Shown here in pieces: positions 1-10,388 of a DNA stretch of 64,000 nt; the first letter of the stretch is position 1; every line of letters starts with the position of its first letter. A program made the position numbers and the translations under genes. This stretch comes from Aquibium carbonis (GTDB lineage Bacteria; Pseudomonadota; Alphaproteobacteria; Rhizobiales; Rhizobiaceae): assembly GCF_003970795.1 (NCBI RefSeq), contig NZ_RWKW01000043.1:20403-84402 (forward strand). Direction: 5' to 3'. A model generated the notes under the pieces. The model did not search any database. It was not told the DNA's origin and saw only the letters and a list, made by a program, of their open reading frames with translations.

Positions 1-1
1 G

Positions 2-1039
<1,038 letters not shown>

Positions 1040-1253
1040 CCCGGTTCATTCCGCTTAGCGTTCGGGGGGGCCGATCCCCGACAAGGACGGCGCGGGCCGA
1101 CGTCATGCATCGGCGTCCCGTCGCGTCGAGCGCTTGGGTGGATGGACGAATCGAACCATCTCCGGCGCCGGCTGACGCAACGGCACGGACCATGGGCCGT
1201 CGCGTTCTTGTTGCAGAATAGCCACAAAGCGTTGCAAGAGTGCAACTGACGAG

Positions 1254-3557
1254 GTGGCGAATCGCAGCGCAATGACAGCACGCACCGAAATACTGGACGG
1301 CCTCGGCCTGAGCGAACCGGTGACACCCTACGAAGGCCGGCGGCTGGCGGCGCTGCCGGGCATCATCAGCGTCGTCGCGGCGCTGGTCTGCGCGGCGGTC
1401 TCCTTCGTCATCCTGGTCGGCATGGGGCCGGTGGCCCCGACCCAGAACGTCATGCTGGGACTGATCGCGATCAACGTCGCGCTGATCCTGCTGCTCTGCT
1501 TCCTGATCGGCCGGGAAGTCCATCAGATCTTCCAGGCGCGGCGGCGCGGCAAGGCGGCCTCCCGGCTTCACGTGCGCATCGTCGGCCTGTTCTCGGCCAT
1601 CGCGGCGGTGCCGGCGATCATCATCGCGGTGGTGGCCTCGATCACGCTCGACATCGGCCTCGACCGCTGGTTCGAGCTGAAGACCAAGACGATCGTCAGC
1701 TCCTCGCTGTCGATCGCCGAAGCCTATGTGCAGGAAAACGCCCGCAATCTCCAGGGCACCAGCCTGTCGATGGCGATCGATCTCGACCAGCGCCGGACCC
1801 TTTACGGCCTCGACCGGACCGGCTTTCGCCAGCTGTTGACCCAGCAGGCCGTCGGACGGGCGCTGGCCCATGCGGCGCTGGTGCGGATCGACGGAACGGT
1901 CATCCTCCAGGCCGACACGCGCGCCGATTTTACCATGCCGCCGCCGCCGCCCGGGGCGCTGCGCGACGCGGCCGGCGGCGCACCGGTGCTGATCGAACCG
2001 CGAACGCGCAACATCGTCGGCGCCATCATCCGGCTGCGCGACATCGAGGACGCCTATCTCTACACGCTGCGGCTCGTCGACCCCGAGGTCATCCGCGCGC
2101 GCCAGATCGTGCAGGCCAATGCCGAGGACTACACCGACCTCGAGAGCAGCCGCACGACGGTACAGATCGCGTTCGCCGTGATCTATCTCGGCCTGACGCT
2201 GATCATCGTGCTGTCGGCGATCTGGACGGGCATCGCGGTCGCCGACCGGCTGGTGCGGCCGATCCGCCGCCTGATCGGCGCGGCCGACGAGGTGGCGACC
2301 GGCAATCTCGACGTGGCGGTGCCGGTGCGCAACTCCGACGGCGATGTGGCCTCGCTGTCCGACACGTTCAACAAGATGCTGTTGCAGCTGAAATCGCAGC
2401 GCAACGAGATCCTGGCTGCCAAGGACCAGATCGACGAGCGCCGCCGCTTTTCTGAGGCGGTGCTGGCCAGCGTCAGCGCCGGGATCGTCGGCGTCGACGC
2501 CGACGGCCTGATCACCATCGTCAACCGCTCGGCCGAGACCATGCTGTCGATCGACGCGGGCCAGTCGGAAGGCCAGAAGCTGTCGTCGGTGCTGCCGCAT
2601 TTCGGGCGCGTGTTCGAACTCGCCCGTTCGTCGGGAAAGCCCGTCTATCGCGAGCAGGTGGTGTTCACGCGGCGCGGCGTGGAGCGGACCTTCAACGTGC
2701 AGGTGACGATCGAGGAGGGCAAGGGCGAATCGGAGCTACCCTCCTTCGTGGTGACGATCGACGACATCACCGACCTCGTGCAGGCGCAGCGCTCGTCCGC
2801 CTGGGCCGACGTCGCCCGACGCATCGCCCACGAGATCAAGAACCCGCTGACGCCGATCCAGCTTTCGGCCGAGCGCATCCGTCGCCGTTACGGCAAGGTC
2901 ATCACCGAGGACCGCGAGGTCTTCGACCAGTGCACGGACACGATCATTCGCCAGGTCGGGGACATCGGCCGCATGGTCGACGAGTTCTCCGCCTTCGCCC
3001 GCATGCCGAAGCCGGCGCTGGAGGTGATGGACCTGCGCGAGGCGCTGCGCGAGGCGTCGTTCCTGGTGGAGGTCTCGAAGGCCGACATCGAGTTTCGGCG
3101 CGATTTCGGCGCGACGCCGCTCACCGGCCGCTTCGACAGCCGGCTGATGAGCCAGGCCTTCGGCAACCTGATCAAGAACGCCGCCGAGGCGATCGAATCG
3201 GCCGAACGCACCGACGACGTCCACGGCGTGATCCAGATCGACGCGCATTGCGACGATGGCTGGATTTCGGTCGACATCAAGGACAATGGCAAGGGGCTGC
3301 CGGCGGAGAATCGCCAGCGCCTGCTCGAGCCCTACATGACCACCCGCGCCAAGGGCACCGGCCTAGGCCTGGCGATCGTCAAGAAGATCGTCGAGGAGCA
3401 TGGCGGTCGCATCGAGCTGCACGACGCGCCGGCGGATTTCTACGGGGGGCGCGGCGCGCTCATCCGCGTGGTGCTGCCCTCGACGTCGGCCGACGAGGCG
3501 GCGGTCGCTTCCGGAGATCAAGACAATCAAGACAAGCAGGTGAACAATGGCGTCTGA
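1254..3557 (+). CDS. ntrY: Nitrogen regulation sensor histidine kinase NtrY
   Basis: Membrane sensor kinase that phosphorylates NtrX. About 767 residues: three hydrophobic segments in the first 130 residues, a periplasmic stretch, a fourth membrane segment near residue 310, then HAMP, PAS, HisKA (phosphoacceptor in IAHEIKNPLTPIQLSAERI) and HATPase (N box IKNAAEAIES, G boxes DNGKGLP and GTGLGLAIV). The start is a GTG at 1254; an in-frame ATG at 1272 is the alternative, and neither has a strong ribosome binding site. The 3' end overlaps ntrX by 11 bases, which suggests translational coupling. Confidence 0.95.
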   Translation: MANRSAMTARTEILDGLGLSEPVTPYEGRRLAALPGIISVVAALVCAAVSFVILVGMGPVAPTQNVMLGLIAINVALILLLCFLIGREVHQIFQARRRGKAASRLHVRIVGLFSAIAAVPAIIIAVVASITLDIGLDRWFELKTKTIVSSSLSIAEAYVQENARNLQGTSLSMAIDLDQRRTLYGLDRTGFRQLLTQQAVGRALAHAALVRIDGTVILQADTRADFTMPPPPPGALRDAAGGAPVLIEPRTRNIVGAIIRLRDIEDAYLYTLRLVDPEVIRARQIVQANAEDYTDLESSRTTVQIAFAVIYLGLTLIIVLSAIWTGIAVADRLVRPIRRLIGAADEVATGNLDVAVPVRNSDGDVASLSDTFNKMLLQLKSQRNEILAAKDQIDERRRFSEAVLASVSAGIVGVDADGLITIVNRSAETMLSIDAGQSEGQKLSSVLPHFGRVFELARSSGKPVYREQVVFTRRGVERTFNVQVTIEEGKGESELPSFVVTIDDITDLVQAQRSSAWADVARRIAHEIKNPLTPIQLSAERIRRRYGKVITEDREVFDQCTDTIIRQVGDIGRMVDEFSAFARMPKPALEVMDLREALREASFLVEVSKADIEFRRDFGATPLTGRFDSRLMSQAFGNLIKNAAEAIESAERTDDVHGVIQIDAHCDDGWISVDIKDNGKGLPAENRQRLLEPYMTTRAKGTGLGLAIVKKIVEEHGGRIELHDAPADFYGGRGALIRVVLPSTSADEAAVASGDQDNQDKQVNNGV

Positions 3558-4908
3558 CATTCTCGTCGTCGATGATGAGGAAGACATCCGCGAACTCGTC
3601 GCCGGCATCCTGAGCGACGAGGGCCACGAAACCCGGACGGCCTTCGACAGCGACAGTGCGCTGGCTGCCATCGCCGACCGCGTGCCCCGGCTGATCCTGC
3701 TCGACATCTGGCTGCAAGGGTCGCGGATGGACGGGCTGGCGCTGCTGGACGAGATCAAGACGATCCACCCGAACGTGCCGGTGGTGATGATCTCGGGCCA
3801 TGGCACGATCGAGACGGCGGTGTCGGCGCTTCGGCGCGGCGCCTACGACTTCATCGAAAAGCCGTTCAAGGCCGACCGCCTGCTTCTGATCTGCGACCGG
3901 GCGCTGGAGACCTCCAAGCTGAGGCGCGAGGTGACGGAGCTGAAGAAGCGCACCGCCGACACCTTCGACCTGATCGGCAATTCCGCGGCGATGAACCACC
4001 TGCGCCAGACCATCGAGCGCATCGCCCCGACCAACAGCCGGGTGATGATCATCGGACCGTCGGGCTCCGGCAAGGAGTCGGCGGCGCGCGCCATGCATGC
4101 GATCTCGTCGCGCAAGGACGGTCCGTTCGTGTCCGTCAACGCGGCATCCATCACCCCCGACCGCATGGAGATCGAGATGTTCGGCACCGAGCCCAACGGC
4201 TCGGAGCGCAAGGTGGGCGCGCTGGAGGAGGCGCATCGCGGCACGCTCTATCTCGACGAGGTGGCCGACATGCCGCGCGAGACGCAAAACAAGATCATGC
4301 GCGTGCTCGTCGACCAGCAGTTCGAGCGGGTGGGCGGAGCCAAGCGCGTCAAGGTGGACGTGCGCATCATCTCGTCCACGGCGCAGAACCTCGAGGCGAT
4401 GATCGCCGAGGGTCGGTTCCGCGAGGACCTCTACCATCGCCTCGCCGTGGTGCCCGTGCTGGTGCCGCCGCTGTCGGAACGGCGCGAGGACATTCCCTAC
4501 CTGGTCGATCACTTCATGAAGCAGATCGTGCGCCAGTCCGGCATCAAGAACCGGCGCATCGGCGACGACGTGCTGGCCGTGCTCCAGGCCCACAATTGGC
4601 CAGGCAACGTGCGCCAGCTGCGCAACAACGTCGAGCGGCTGATGATCCTGTCGCGCGGCGAGAACGTGGACGCGCCGATCACCGCCGATCTGCTGCCGGC
4701 CGAGATCGGCGACGTCATGCCGCGCACGCCGAGCCAGTCCGACCAGCACATCATGGCGCTGCCGCTGCGCGAGGCGCGCGAACTGTTCGAGAAGGAATAT
4801 CTCATCGCCCAGATCAATCGCTTCGGCGGCAACATCTCGCGCACGGCCGAGTTCATTGGTATGGAACGGTCCGCCCTGCACAGGAAGCTGAAGTCGCTCG
4901 GCGTTTAG
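3547..4908 (+). CDS. ntrX: Nitrogen response regulator NtrX, AAA+ domain lacking GAFTGA
   Basis: Response regulator partner of NtrY, 453 residues. An N-terminal receiver (acidic pocket DDEED, phosphoacceptor Asp53 in LLDIWLQ, Lys in EKPFKA) is followed by an AAA+ domain (Walker A GPSGSGKES, Walker B GTLYLDEVADMP) and a C-terminal Fis-type helix-turn-helix ending in SALHRKLKSLGV. Where NtrC has GAFTGA, this protein reads NGSERKVGALEEA, so the canonical sigma54-contact loop is absent. Family knowledge: several alphaproteobacterial NtrX proteins share this loss. It may therefore act without sigma54. Start ATG at 3547, inside the end of ntrY. Confidence 0.95.
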   Translation: MASDILVVDDEEDIRELVAGILSDEGHETRTAFDSDSALAAIADRVPRLILLDIWLQGSRMDGLALLDEIKTIHPNVPVVMISGHGTIETAVSALRRGAYDFIEKPFKADRLLLICDRALETSKLRREVTELKKRTADTFDLIGNSAAMNHLRQTIERIAPTNSRVMIIGPSGSGKESAARAMHAISSRKDGPFVSVNAASITPDRMEIEMFGTEPNGSERKVGALEEAHRGTLYLDEVADMPRETQNKIMRVLVDQQFERVGGAKRVKVDVRIISSTAQNLEAMIAEGRFREDLYHRLAVVPVLVPPLSERREDIPYLVDHFMKQIVRQSGIKNRRIGDDVLAVLQAHNWPGNVRQLRNNVERLMILSRGENVDAPITADLLPAEIGDVMPRTPSQSDQHIMALPLREARELFEKEYLIAQINRFGGNISRTAEFIGMERSALHRKLKSLGV

Positions 4909-4930
4909 GATCTGCGGTTCGGAGCCAGAC

Positions 4931-6307
4931 ATGCGTGTGATCATTTGCGGCGCGGGCCAGGTCGGCTACGGGATCGCCGAGCGGCTCGCGGCCGAACAGA
5001 ACGACGTCTCGGTCATCGACACGTCACCCGAGCTGATTCGCACCATCCGCGACCAGCTCGACGTGCGCGGCTTCGTCGGCCATGGCGCGCACCCCGACGT
5101 GCTCGAGGCGGCCGGCGCACAGCAGGCCGACATGTTCATCGCCGTCACGCTCTACGACGAGGTGAACATGACCGCCTGCCAGGTGGCGCACTCGCTGTTC
5201 AACATTCCCACCAAGATCGCGCGCATCCGCGCCCAGTCCTATCTGCAGCCGCACTACCAGAACCTGTTCTCGCGCGAGAACCTGCCGATCGACGTGATCA
5301 TCTCGCCCGAGATCGAGGTGGGCGAGATGGTGCTGCGCCGCATCGCCATTCCCGGCGCCACCGACGTCGTGCGCTTTGCCGACGACAAGGTCGCGATGGT
5401 GGCGATCGAATGCCTGGAGGAATGCCCGGTCATCAACACGCCATTGTCGCAGCTGTCCGACCTGTTTCCGGACCTGCCGTCGACGGTGGTGGGCGTGTGG
5501 CGCAACAACCGCCTGTTCATCCCGCATTCGGCCGACCAGCTGGTGGCGGGCGACGTCGCCTATGTGGTGACGTCCAAGGACCAGGTTCGCCGCACGCTCG
5601 GGCTGTTCGGCCACGAGGAGGCCGAAGCGCTGCGCATCGTCATCGGCGGCGGCGGCAACATCGGGCTCTACGTCGCCAAGGCGCTGGAGGCCCGCCAGTC
5701 GCGTACCAAGGTGAAGATCATCGAGGACACCCGCGAGCGCGCCATCGCGATCGCCGACAAGCTGCGCCGGACGGTGGTCCTGCATGGCAGCGCGCTGGAC
5801 CAGAAGCTGCTGCTGGAAGCCGACATCCAGGACGCCGACCTGATGGTGGCGCTGACCAACAACGACCAGGTGAACATCCTGGCGAGCGTGATGGCCAAGC
5901 GCCTGGGCTGCAAGTCCAACCTGGCGCTGATCAACAACCCGACCTATCACGACTTCACCCGCACGCTGGGCATCGACGCCCACGTGAACCCGCGTTCGGT
6001 GACCATCAGCCGCGTGCTGCAGCACGTCCGCCGCGGCCGAATCCGCGCCGTCCACAGCATCCAGCGCGGCACCGCCGAGATCATCGAGGCCGAGGCGCTG
6101 GAGACGTCGCCGCTGGTCGGCTCGCCACTGCGGGACCTGAAGCTGCCCGACGGCATGCGGCTCGGCATGATCTATCGCGACGGCACGGCCATCAAGCCCA
6201 ACGGCTCGACGCTGATCCGCCCGAAGGACCGCGTCATCATCTTCGCCATGGACACCGCCGTGCGCCAGGTGGAGCAGATGTTCCGGGTCAGTCTCGAATT
6301 CTTCTGA
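4931..6307 (+). CDS. trkA: Trk system potassium transporter peripheral subunit TrkA
   Basis: Cytoplasmic NAD-binding gating subunit of the Trk potassium uptake channel, 458 residues. Two tandem RCK units are visible, each with a Rossmann glycine motif: GAGQVGYGIAERLA at the N-terminus and GGGGNIGLYVAKALE near residue 240, each followed by a TrkA-C segment. Length matches the two-RCK TrkA class. The ATG at 4931 has GGAG 7 bases upstream. It begins 22 bases after ntrX and probably belongs to the same transcript; this adjacency is widespread in Rhizobiales. No membrane partner (TrkH/G) is in the window. Confidence 0.95.
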   Translation: MRVIICGAGQVGYGIAERLAAEQNDVSVIDTSPELIRTIRDQLDVRGFVGHGAHPDVLEAAGAQQADMFIAVTLYDEVNMTACQVAHSLFNIPTKIARIRAQSYLQPHYQNLFSRENLPIDVIISPEIEVGEMVLRRIAIPGATDVVRFADDKVAMVAIECLEECPVINTPLSQLSDLFPDLPSTVVGVWRNNRLFIPHSADQLVAGDVAYVVTSKDQVRRTLGLFGHEEAEALRIVIGGGGNIGLYVAKALEARQSRTKVKIIEDTRERAIAIADKLRRTVVLHGSALDQKLLLEADIQDADLMVALTNNDQVNILASVMAKRLGCKSNLALINNPTYHDFTRTLGIDAHVNPRSVTISRVLQHVRRGRIRAVHSIQRGTAEIIEAEALETSPLVGSPLRDLKLPDGMRLGMIYRDGTAIKPNGSTLIRPKDRVIIFAMDTAVRQVEQMFRVSLEFF

Positions 6308-6364
6308 TCAATCCGGCCGGCTTCGCATCGGGCGGAGCAGGCCTACAAGCCTTGCGGGGACACG

Positions 6365-7225
6365 ATGCCGCGGATCGCCTACGTCAATGGTCGCTATGTC
6401 CGGCACGCCGATGCCGCGGTGAATGTCGAGGATCGCGGCTACCAGTTCGCCGACGGCGTCTACGAGGTGTGCGAGGTGGCGCGCGGCTACATCGTCGACA
6501 TGAAGCGGCATCTCGACCGTCTCGACCGCTCGCTGCGCGCGCTTTCGATCGCCTGGCCGATGCACCGCAGGGCGTTCGAACTGGTGCTGCGCGAGGTGGT
6601 GAACCGCAACGGCGTGCTCAACGGCCTCGTCTACCTGCAGGTGACGCGCGGCGTGGCGCCGCGCGACTTCCTGTTTCCGGCGCAGGCGGCTCCGGCGGTG
6701 GTCATCACCGCCAGGAAGGTGGACCCGGCGATTGCCGCCCGCCGCGCCGAAACCGGCATCAAGGTGATCACCGTGCCGGAAAACCGCTGGGACCGCGTCG
6801 ACATCAAGTCGGTCGGGCTGCTGCCCAACGTGCTGGCCAAGCAGGCGGCCAAGGAAGCGGGCGCGCAGGAGGCCTGGTTCGTCGACACCGACGGCACGGT
6901 GAAGGAGGGCGGATCGTCGAACGCCTGGATCGTCACGGCCGATGGCCGGCTCGTCACCCGTCCGGCCGAGCACGGCATCCTGCGCGGCATCACCCGCACG
7001 ACCCTGCTGGAGGTCGCCGCCGGGCTCGGCCTCGCCGTGGAGGAGCGCGGCTTCACCGTGGCCGAGGCCAAGGCGGCGCGTGAGGCCTTCATCTCGTCGG
7101 CCACGACGATCGCCATGCCGGTGGTGGAGATCGACGGAAGCCCGATCGCCAACGGCCATCCCGGCAGCATGGTCCTTTCCCTGCGGGCGGCTTTTTTTGA
7201 CGTTGCGGAAAAATGCCAAGCCTGA
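6365..7225 (+). CDS. dat: D-amino-acid aminotransferase (class IV PLP enzyme)
   Basis: Fold-type IV PLP transaminase, 286 residues, expected to interconvert D-alanine/2-oxoglutarate and D-glutamate/pyruvate, supplying D-amino acids for peptidoglycan. The N-terminal YVNGRYVRHADAAVNVEDRG stretch, the PLP lysine Lys148 in DIKSVGLLPNVLAKQ and the phosphate-binding GILRGITR motif are all present. The D-specific call over branched-chain aminotransferase rests on overall similarity to the DAAT subfamily and on its conserved place between trkA and hfq. The ATG at 6365 follows trkA by 57 bases. Confidence 0.88.
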   Translation: MPRIAYVNGRYVRHADAAVNVEDRGYQFADGVYEVCEVARGYIVDMKRHLDRLDRSLRALSIAWPMHRRAFELVLREVVNRNGVLNGLVYLQVTRGVAPRDFLFPAQAAPAVVITARKVDPAIAARRAETGIKVITVPENRWDRVDIKSVGLLPNVLAKQAAKEAGAQEAWFVDTDGTVKEGGSSNAWIVTADGRLVTRPAEHGILRGITRTTLLEVAAGLGLAVEERGFTVAEAKAAREAFISSATTIAMPVVEIDGSPIANGHPGSMVLSLRAAFFDVAEKCQA

Positions 7226-7365
7226 TAACCGCTTGTGCCTAGGGGAATGACGCGCAAGGGTTTGGCGCGCATTTCGGAGGCGGGTCATTTCCGTGTGCTT
7301 GGATCGAGCGTCGTCAGCTGGACGCCGTCGTGCACGGGCTAGGGGAACGGCGGAAGATAAGAAAA

Positions 7366-7614
7366 ATGGCGGAACGTTCGCAGAACCTTCAGGACTTGTT
7401 TCTCAATTCGGTCCGGAAGAGCAAGAATCCTCTCACGATCTTCCTGATCAACGGCGTCAAGCTCACCGGAGTTGTCACCTCCTTCGACAATTTCTGCGTT
7501 CTGCTGCGTCGCGATGGACATTCGCAGCTCGTCTACAAGCACGCCATTTCCACCATCATGCCGAGCCAGCCGGTTCAGATGTTCGATGGTGAGGATGCCG
7601 GTCGGGATAGCTGA
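7366..7614 (+). CDS. hfq: RNA chaperone Hfq
   Basis: Sm-like hexameric RNA chaperone, 82 residues from the ATG at 7366. Start is chosen because [18 protein letters not shown] is the conserved N-terminus; an in-frame ATG at 7330 would add 12 atypical residues. The Sm1 core ([23 protein letters not shown]) and Sm2 signature (YKHAISTI) are intact, with a short C-terminal tail as in other alphaproteobacteria. The gene stops at TGA 7612-7614 and hflX begins at the next base, so the two are almost certainly co-transcribed and translationally coupled. Confidence 0.97.
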   Translation: MAERSQNLQDLFLNSVRKSKNPLTIFLINGVKLTGVVTSFDNFCVLLRRDGHSQLVYKHAISTIMPSQPVQMFDGEDAGRDS

Positions 7615-8997
7615 TTGGACGCAAACAGTCCGGGTGGGCGCCAGCAGGGGGCAAAGGAACGGCAGGCCGACGGCCTTCCGGCCAAGGCCACGCGCGCCAT
7701 CATCATCGTGCCGGTCCTGCCCCGCTATCACCGCGACGACGACGAGCACACCGGCCGGCCGCGGCTGACTCGGTCGCCCGAGGCGCGCCATGACGAGGCC
7801 GTGGGCCTTGCCCGCGCCATCGACCTCGAGCCCGTCCATACCGAGATCGTCACGGTCAACGATCCGCGCCCGGCGACGCTGATCGGCACCGGCAAGATCG
7901 AAGAACTGGCCGAGACGATCAAGGAAACCGGGGCGACGCTGGTCGTCGTCGACCACCCGCTGACCCCGGTGCAGCAGCGCAATCTCGAAAAGGGGTTGAA
8001 CGCCAAGGTGCTGGACCGCACCGGCATCATCCTGGAAATCTTCGGCGAGCGCGCGCGCACCAAGGAAGGCACGCTGCAGGTGGAACTCGCGCACCTGAAC
8101 TACCAGAAGGGCCGGCTGGTGCGCAGCTGGACCCACCTGGAACGCCAGCGCGGCGGCGCGGGATTTCTCGGCGGTCCCGGCGAGACCCAGATCGAGGCCG
8201 ACCGGCGCATCCTGCAAGACAAGATCACCAAGCTGAAGCGCGAGCTGGAAACGGTGAAGCGCACCCGCGAGCTGCACCGCGCCAAGCGCAAGAAGGTGCC
8301 GTTCCCGGTGGTGGCGATCGTCGGCTACACCAATGCCGGCAAGTCGACGCTGTTCAACCGGCTGACCGGCGCGGCCGTGCTGGCCGAAGACATGCTGTTT
8401 GCCACGCTCGACCCGACGCTGCGCCGGGTGAAGCTGCCGCATGGCGCGACCGTGATCCTGTCGGACACGGTGGGCTTCATCTCCGACCTGCCGACCCATC
8501 TCGTCGCCGCCTTCCGCGCCACGCTGGAAGAGGTGGTGGAGGCCGACCTCGTCATCCATTTGCGCGACATTTCCGACCCCGACACGGCCGCCCAGGCCGA
8601 GGACGTGGAGCGGATTCTCGCCGACCTCGGCGTCGAGGTGTCGCCGGACGGCAAGGTGATCGAGGTGTGGAACAAGGTCGACCGCCTGGACGCCGGCACG
8701 CGCGAGCGGCTGGTCCTGTCGGGCGGTAGCGACGGCGCCCCGTCGCCCATCGTCGTCTCGGCGATCACCGGAGAGGGCGTCGACCAGCTGATGCGGCAGG
8801 TGGAGGCCAGGCTGTCCGGCGAACTGGCCGAGATGACCGTGCACCTGACGCCCGAGCGCATGAACCTGATCGACTGGCTCTACCGCAACGCCGACGTGCT
8901 CGCCCGCGAAGACCTCGAGGACGGCGGCATGGAGCTCAGGCTGCGCGTGACGCAGTCGATGCGCGACGAGGTGGAGGAGCGGTTGAGCGGGAGGTGA
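7615..8997 (+). CDS. hflX: GTPase HflX
   Basis: Ribosome-associated GTPase that can split stalled 70S ribosomes, 460 residues. An N-terminal HflX domain (LIGTGKIEEL, GERARTKEGTLQVELA, GAGFLGGPGETQIE) and a coiled linker precede the G domain, with G1 GYTNAGKST, G3 DTVGF and G4 NKVD. The predicted start is a TTG at 7615, immediately after the hfq stop and with no obvious ribosome binding site of its own, which suggests translational coupling to hfq. The adjacency hfq-hflX is conserved across Proteobacteria. Confidence 0.95.
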   Translation: MDANSPGGRQQGAKERQADGLPAKATRAIIIVPVLPRYHRDDDEHTGRPRLTRSPEARHDEAVGLARAIDLEPVHTEIVTVNDPRPATLIGTGKIEELAETIKETGATLVVVDHPLTPVQQRNLEKGLNAKVLDRTGIILEIFGERARTKEGTLQVELAHLNYQKGRLVRSWTHLERQRGGAGFLGGPGETQIEADRRILQDKITKLKRELETVKRTRELHRAKRKKVPFPVVAIVGYTNAGKSTLFNRLTGAAVLAEDMLFATLDPTLRRVKLPHGATVILSDTVGFISDLPTHLVAAFRATLEEVVEADLVIHLRDISDPDTAAQAEDVERILADLGVEVSPDGKVIEVWNKVDRLDAGTRERLVLSGGSDGAPSPIVVSAITGEGVDQLMRQVEARLSGELAEMTVHLTPERMNLIDWLYRNADVLAREDLEDGGMELRLRVTQSMRDEVEERLSGR

Positions 8998-9260
8998 GGG
9001 GGGCGGGGCGTCAGAAGCGAAGCCTGGAGGGGCCGGGCGCGTTCAATTCCGACCGATTGATGACCGTTCGACGTGCTGTCGTTGCTGCCATAAATCTAAC
9101 GCTCGTTCGCTTCCGCCAAACGGCACACGCGTCCTTTTTTCAGCGGCTCCACTCATACGCCGTCAACGCCGCTCTGCGACTATTTTGTCTGCCAGACACG
9201 CGATGCAGATGTACTCGGCTCGCTCACTAGAATCGGATTTCAACCGAACGAGCGACGTCT

Positions 9261-10388
9261 TTAGCCTCTCGAAAGGGCGACCTTGCCGAGCGAGGCTCCA
9301 CGCATTCTCACAGCGCGTAGGGCTTTCCTTTCCGCATCACTCAGTACGTTTGCCGGGGCACGCGCAGTGGGATCGCCTGCAAACGCTTCTGGGTCCAGTT
9401 GCCAGCCCATTTGGTCGGCTAGGCATTCCGCAAAGGCTTTGGCCATCGGTGGTGGAACGGCATTTCCCACCTGACGGTATTGCTGCAAACGGGGAATCCG
9501 ATCCGGCCAACGGAAATCGTCTGAAAAGCCTTGAAGTCGCGCGCTCTCGCGCACCGTGACGACTCTATGGTGCTTGTAGTGAACCGGCCGTAGCGGACTG
9601 AAATTTCCCGATCCAGCGCGAAGCGTGTACGACGGACGCTCGGGATGCAAACGATCGTGAAACGATCCGCGCTCGCGCTTTCCCGGCTCCAAAGCGCTCA
9701 AACGGGCGACCATGTCGGCCGAATGCAAGGTAGGTTCGTGGTTGTAGATGCCGGTTTCACCGAACTCGCCTGCGTCGGGCAAATCGTCTATCGCGTCTGA
9801 GGCCGAGAGATAGGGACGGTTGGCCGAGCCATGCGTCGGGCCTGGGAAGCGCACCGGTTTTCTGCCTATCACGCCTAGCACGACAAGGCGCTTTCGGTTC
9901 TGCGGTACGCCGAATTCCGCAGCCGACACGACACAATGATCGACGGAATAATCGAGCGCTCGCAGTTCGGCCTTGACCTCGTCGAGAAACTCGCCGCCCG
10001 AGATCGCCGCGAGATTGGGCACGTTTTCGAGCATGAAAGCCGACGGCCGAAGCTCGTCCACGAGTCTGATAAAATGACCGATCAGATCTGCTCGAATGTC
10101 TCGCTTGCCCTGCCTTTTGCCGGCGATCGAAAACGGCTGACAGGGAGGGCCACCAGCGATGAAATCGACGGTCTTTAAGTTTGCCAGCCGAAGAAGTTCG
10201 CATCCGGTTGCGACATTGAGATCGGCGATGAAGCCCGTGCTTCCGCGATAGTCGTGGTTATAATTGTATACGTCCACGGCCCGAGCATCGAGCTCGAATC
10301 CGGCGGCCACATTGAGGCCCGCATCCAGAAACCCGGTGGAAAGCCCGCCGCAGCCGGCGAACAGTTCAATCCCGATCGGCTTCGTCAT
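9261..10388 (-). CDS. DNA (cytosine-5-)-methyltransferase of a type II R-M system
   Basis: Dcm-family m5C methyltransferase, 375 residues, methylating cytosine in an unknown recognition sequence. Motifs in order: I (ELFAGCGGLSTGF), IV with catalytic Cys83 (GGPPCQPFS), VI (MLENV), VIII (QNRKRLVVLG), the target-recognition region, IX (RESARLQGF) and X (QVGNAVPPPMA). Its ATG overlaps the upstream restriction gene's stop in an ATGA arrangement, so the pair is one operon. Base composition is visibly less GC-rich than hflX and mazG on either side, suggesting horizontal acquisition. The 263 bases between it and hflX hold no gene I can support. Confidence 0.93.
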   Translation of the reverse strand: MTKPIGIELFAGCGGLSTGFLDAGLNVAAGFELDARAVDVYNYNHDYRGSTGFIADLNVATGCELLRLANLKTVDFIAGGPPCQPFSIAGKRQGKRDIRADLIGHFIRLVDELRPSAFMLENVPNLAAISGGEFLDEVKAELRALDYSVDHCVVSAAEFGVPQNRKRLVVLGVIGRKPVRFPGPTHGSANRPYLSASDAIDDLPDAGEFGETGIYNHEPTLHSADMVARLSALEPGKRERGSFHDRLHPERPSYTLRAGSGNFSPLRPVHYKHHRVVTVRESARLQGFSDDFRWPDRIPRLQQYRQVGNAVPPPMAKAFAECLADQMGWQLDPEAFAGDPTARAPANVLSDAERKALRAVRMRGASLGKVALSRG

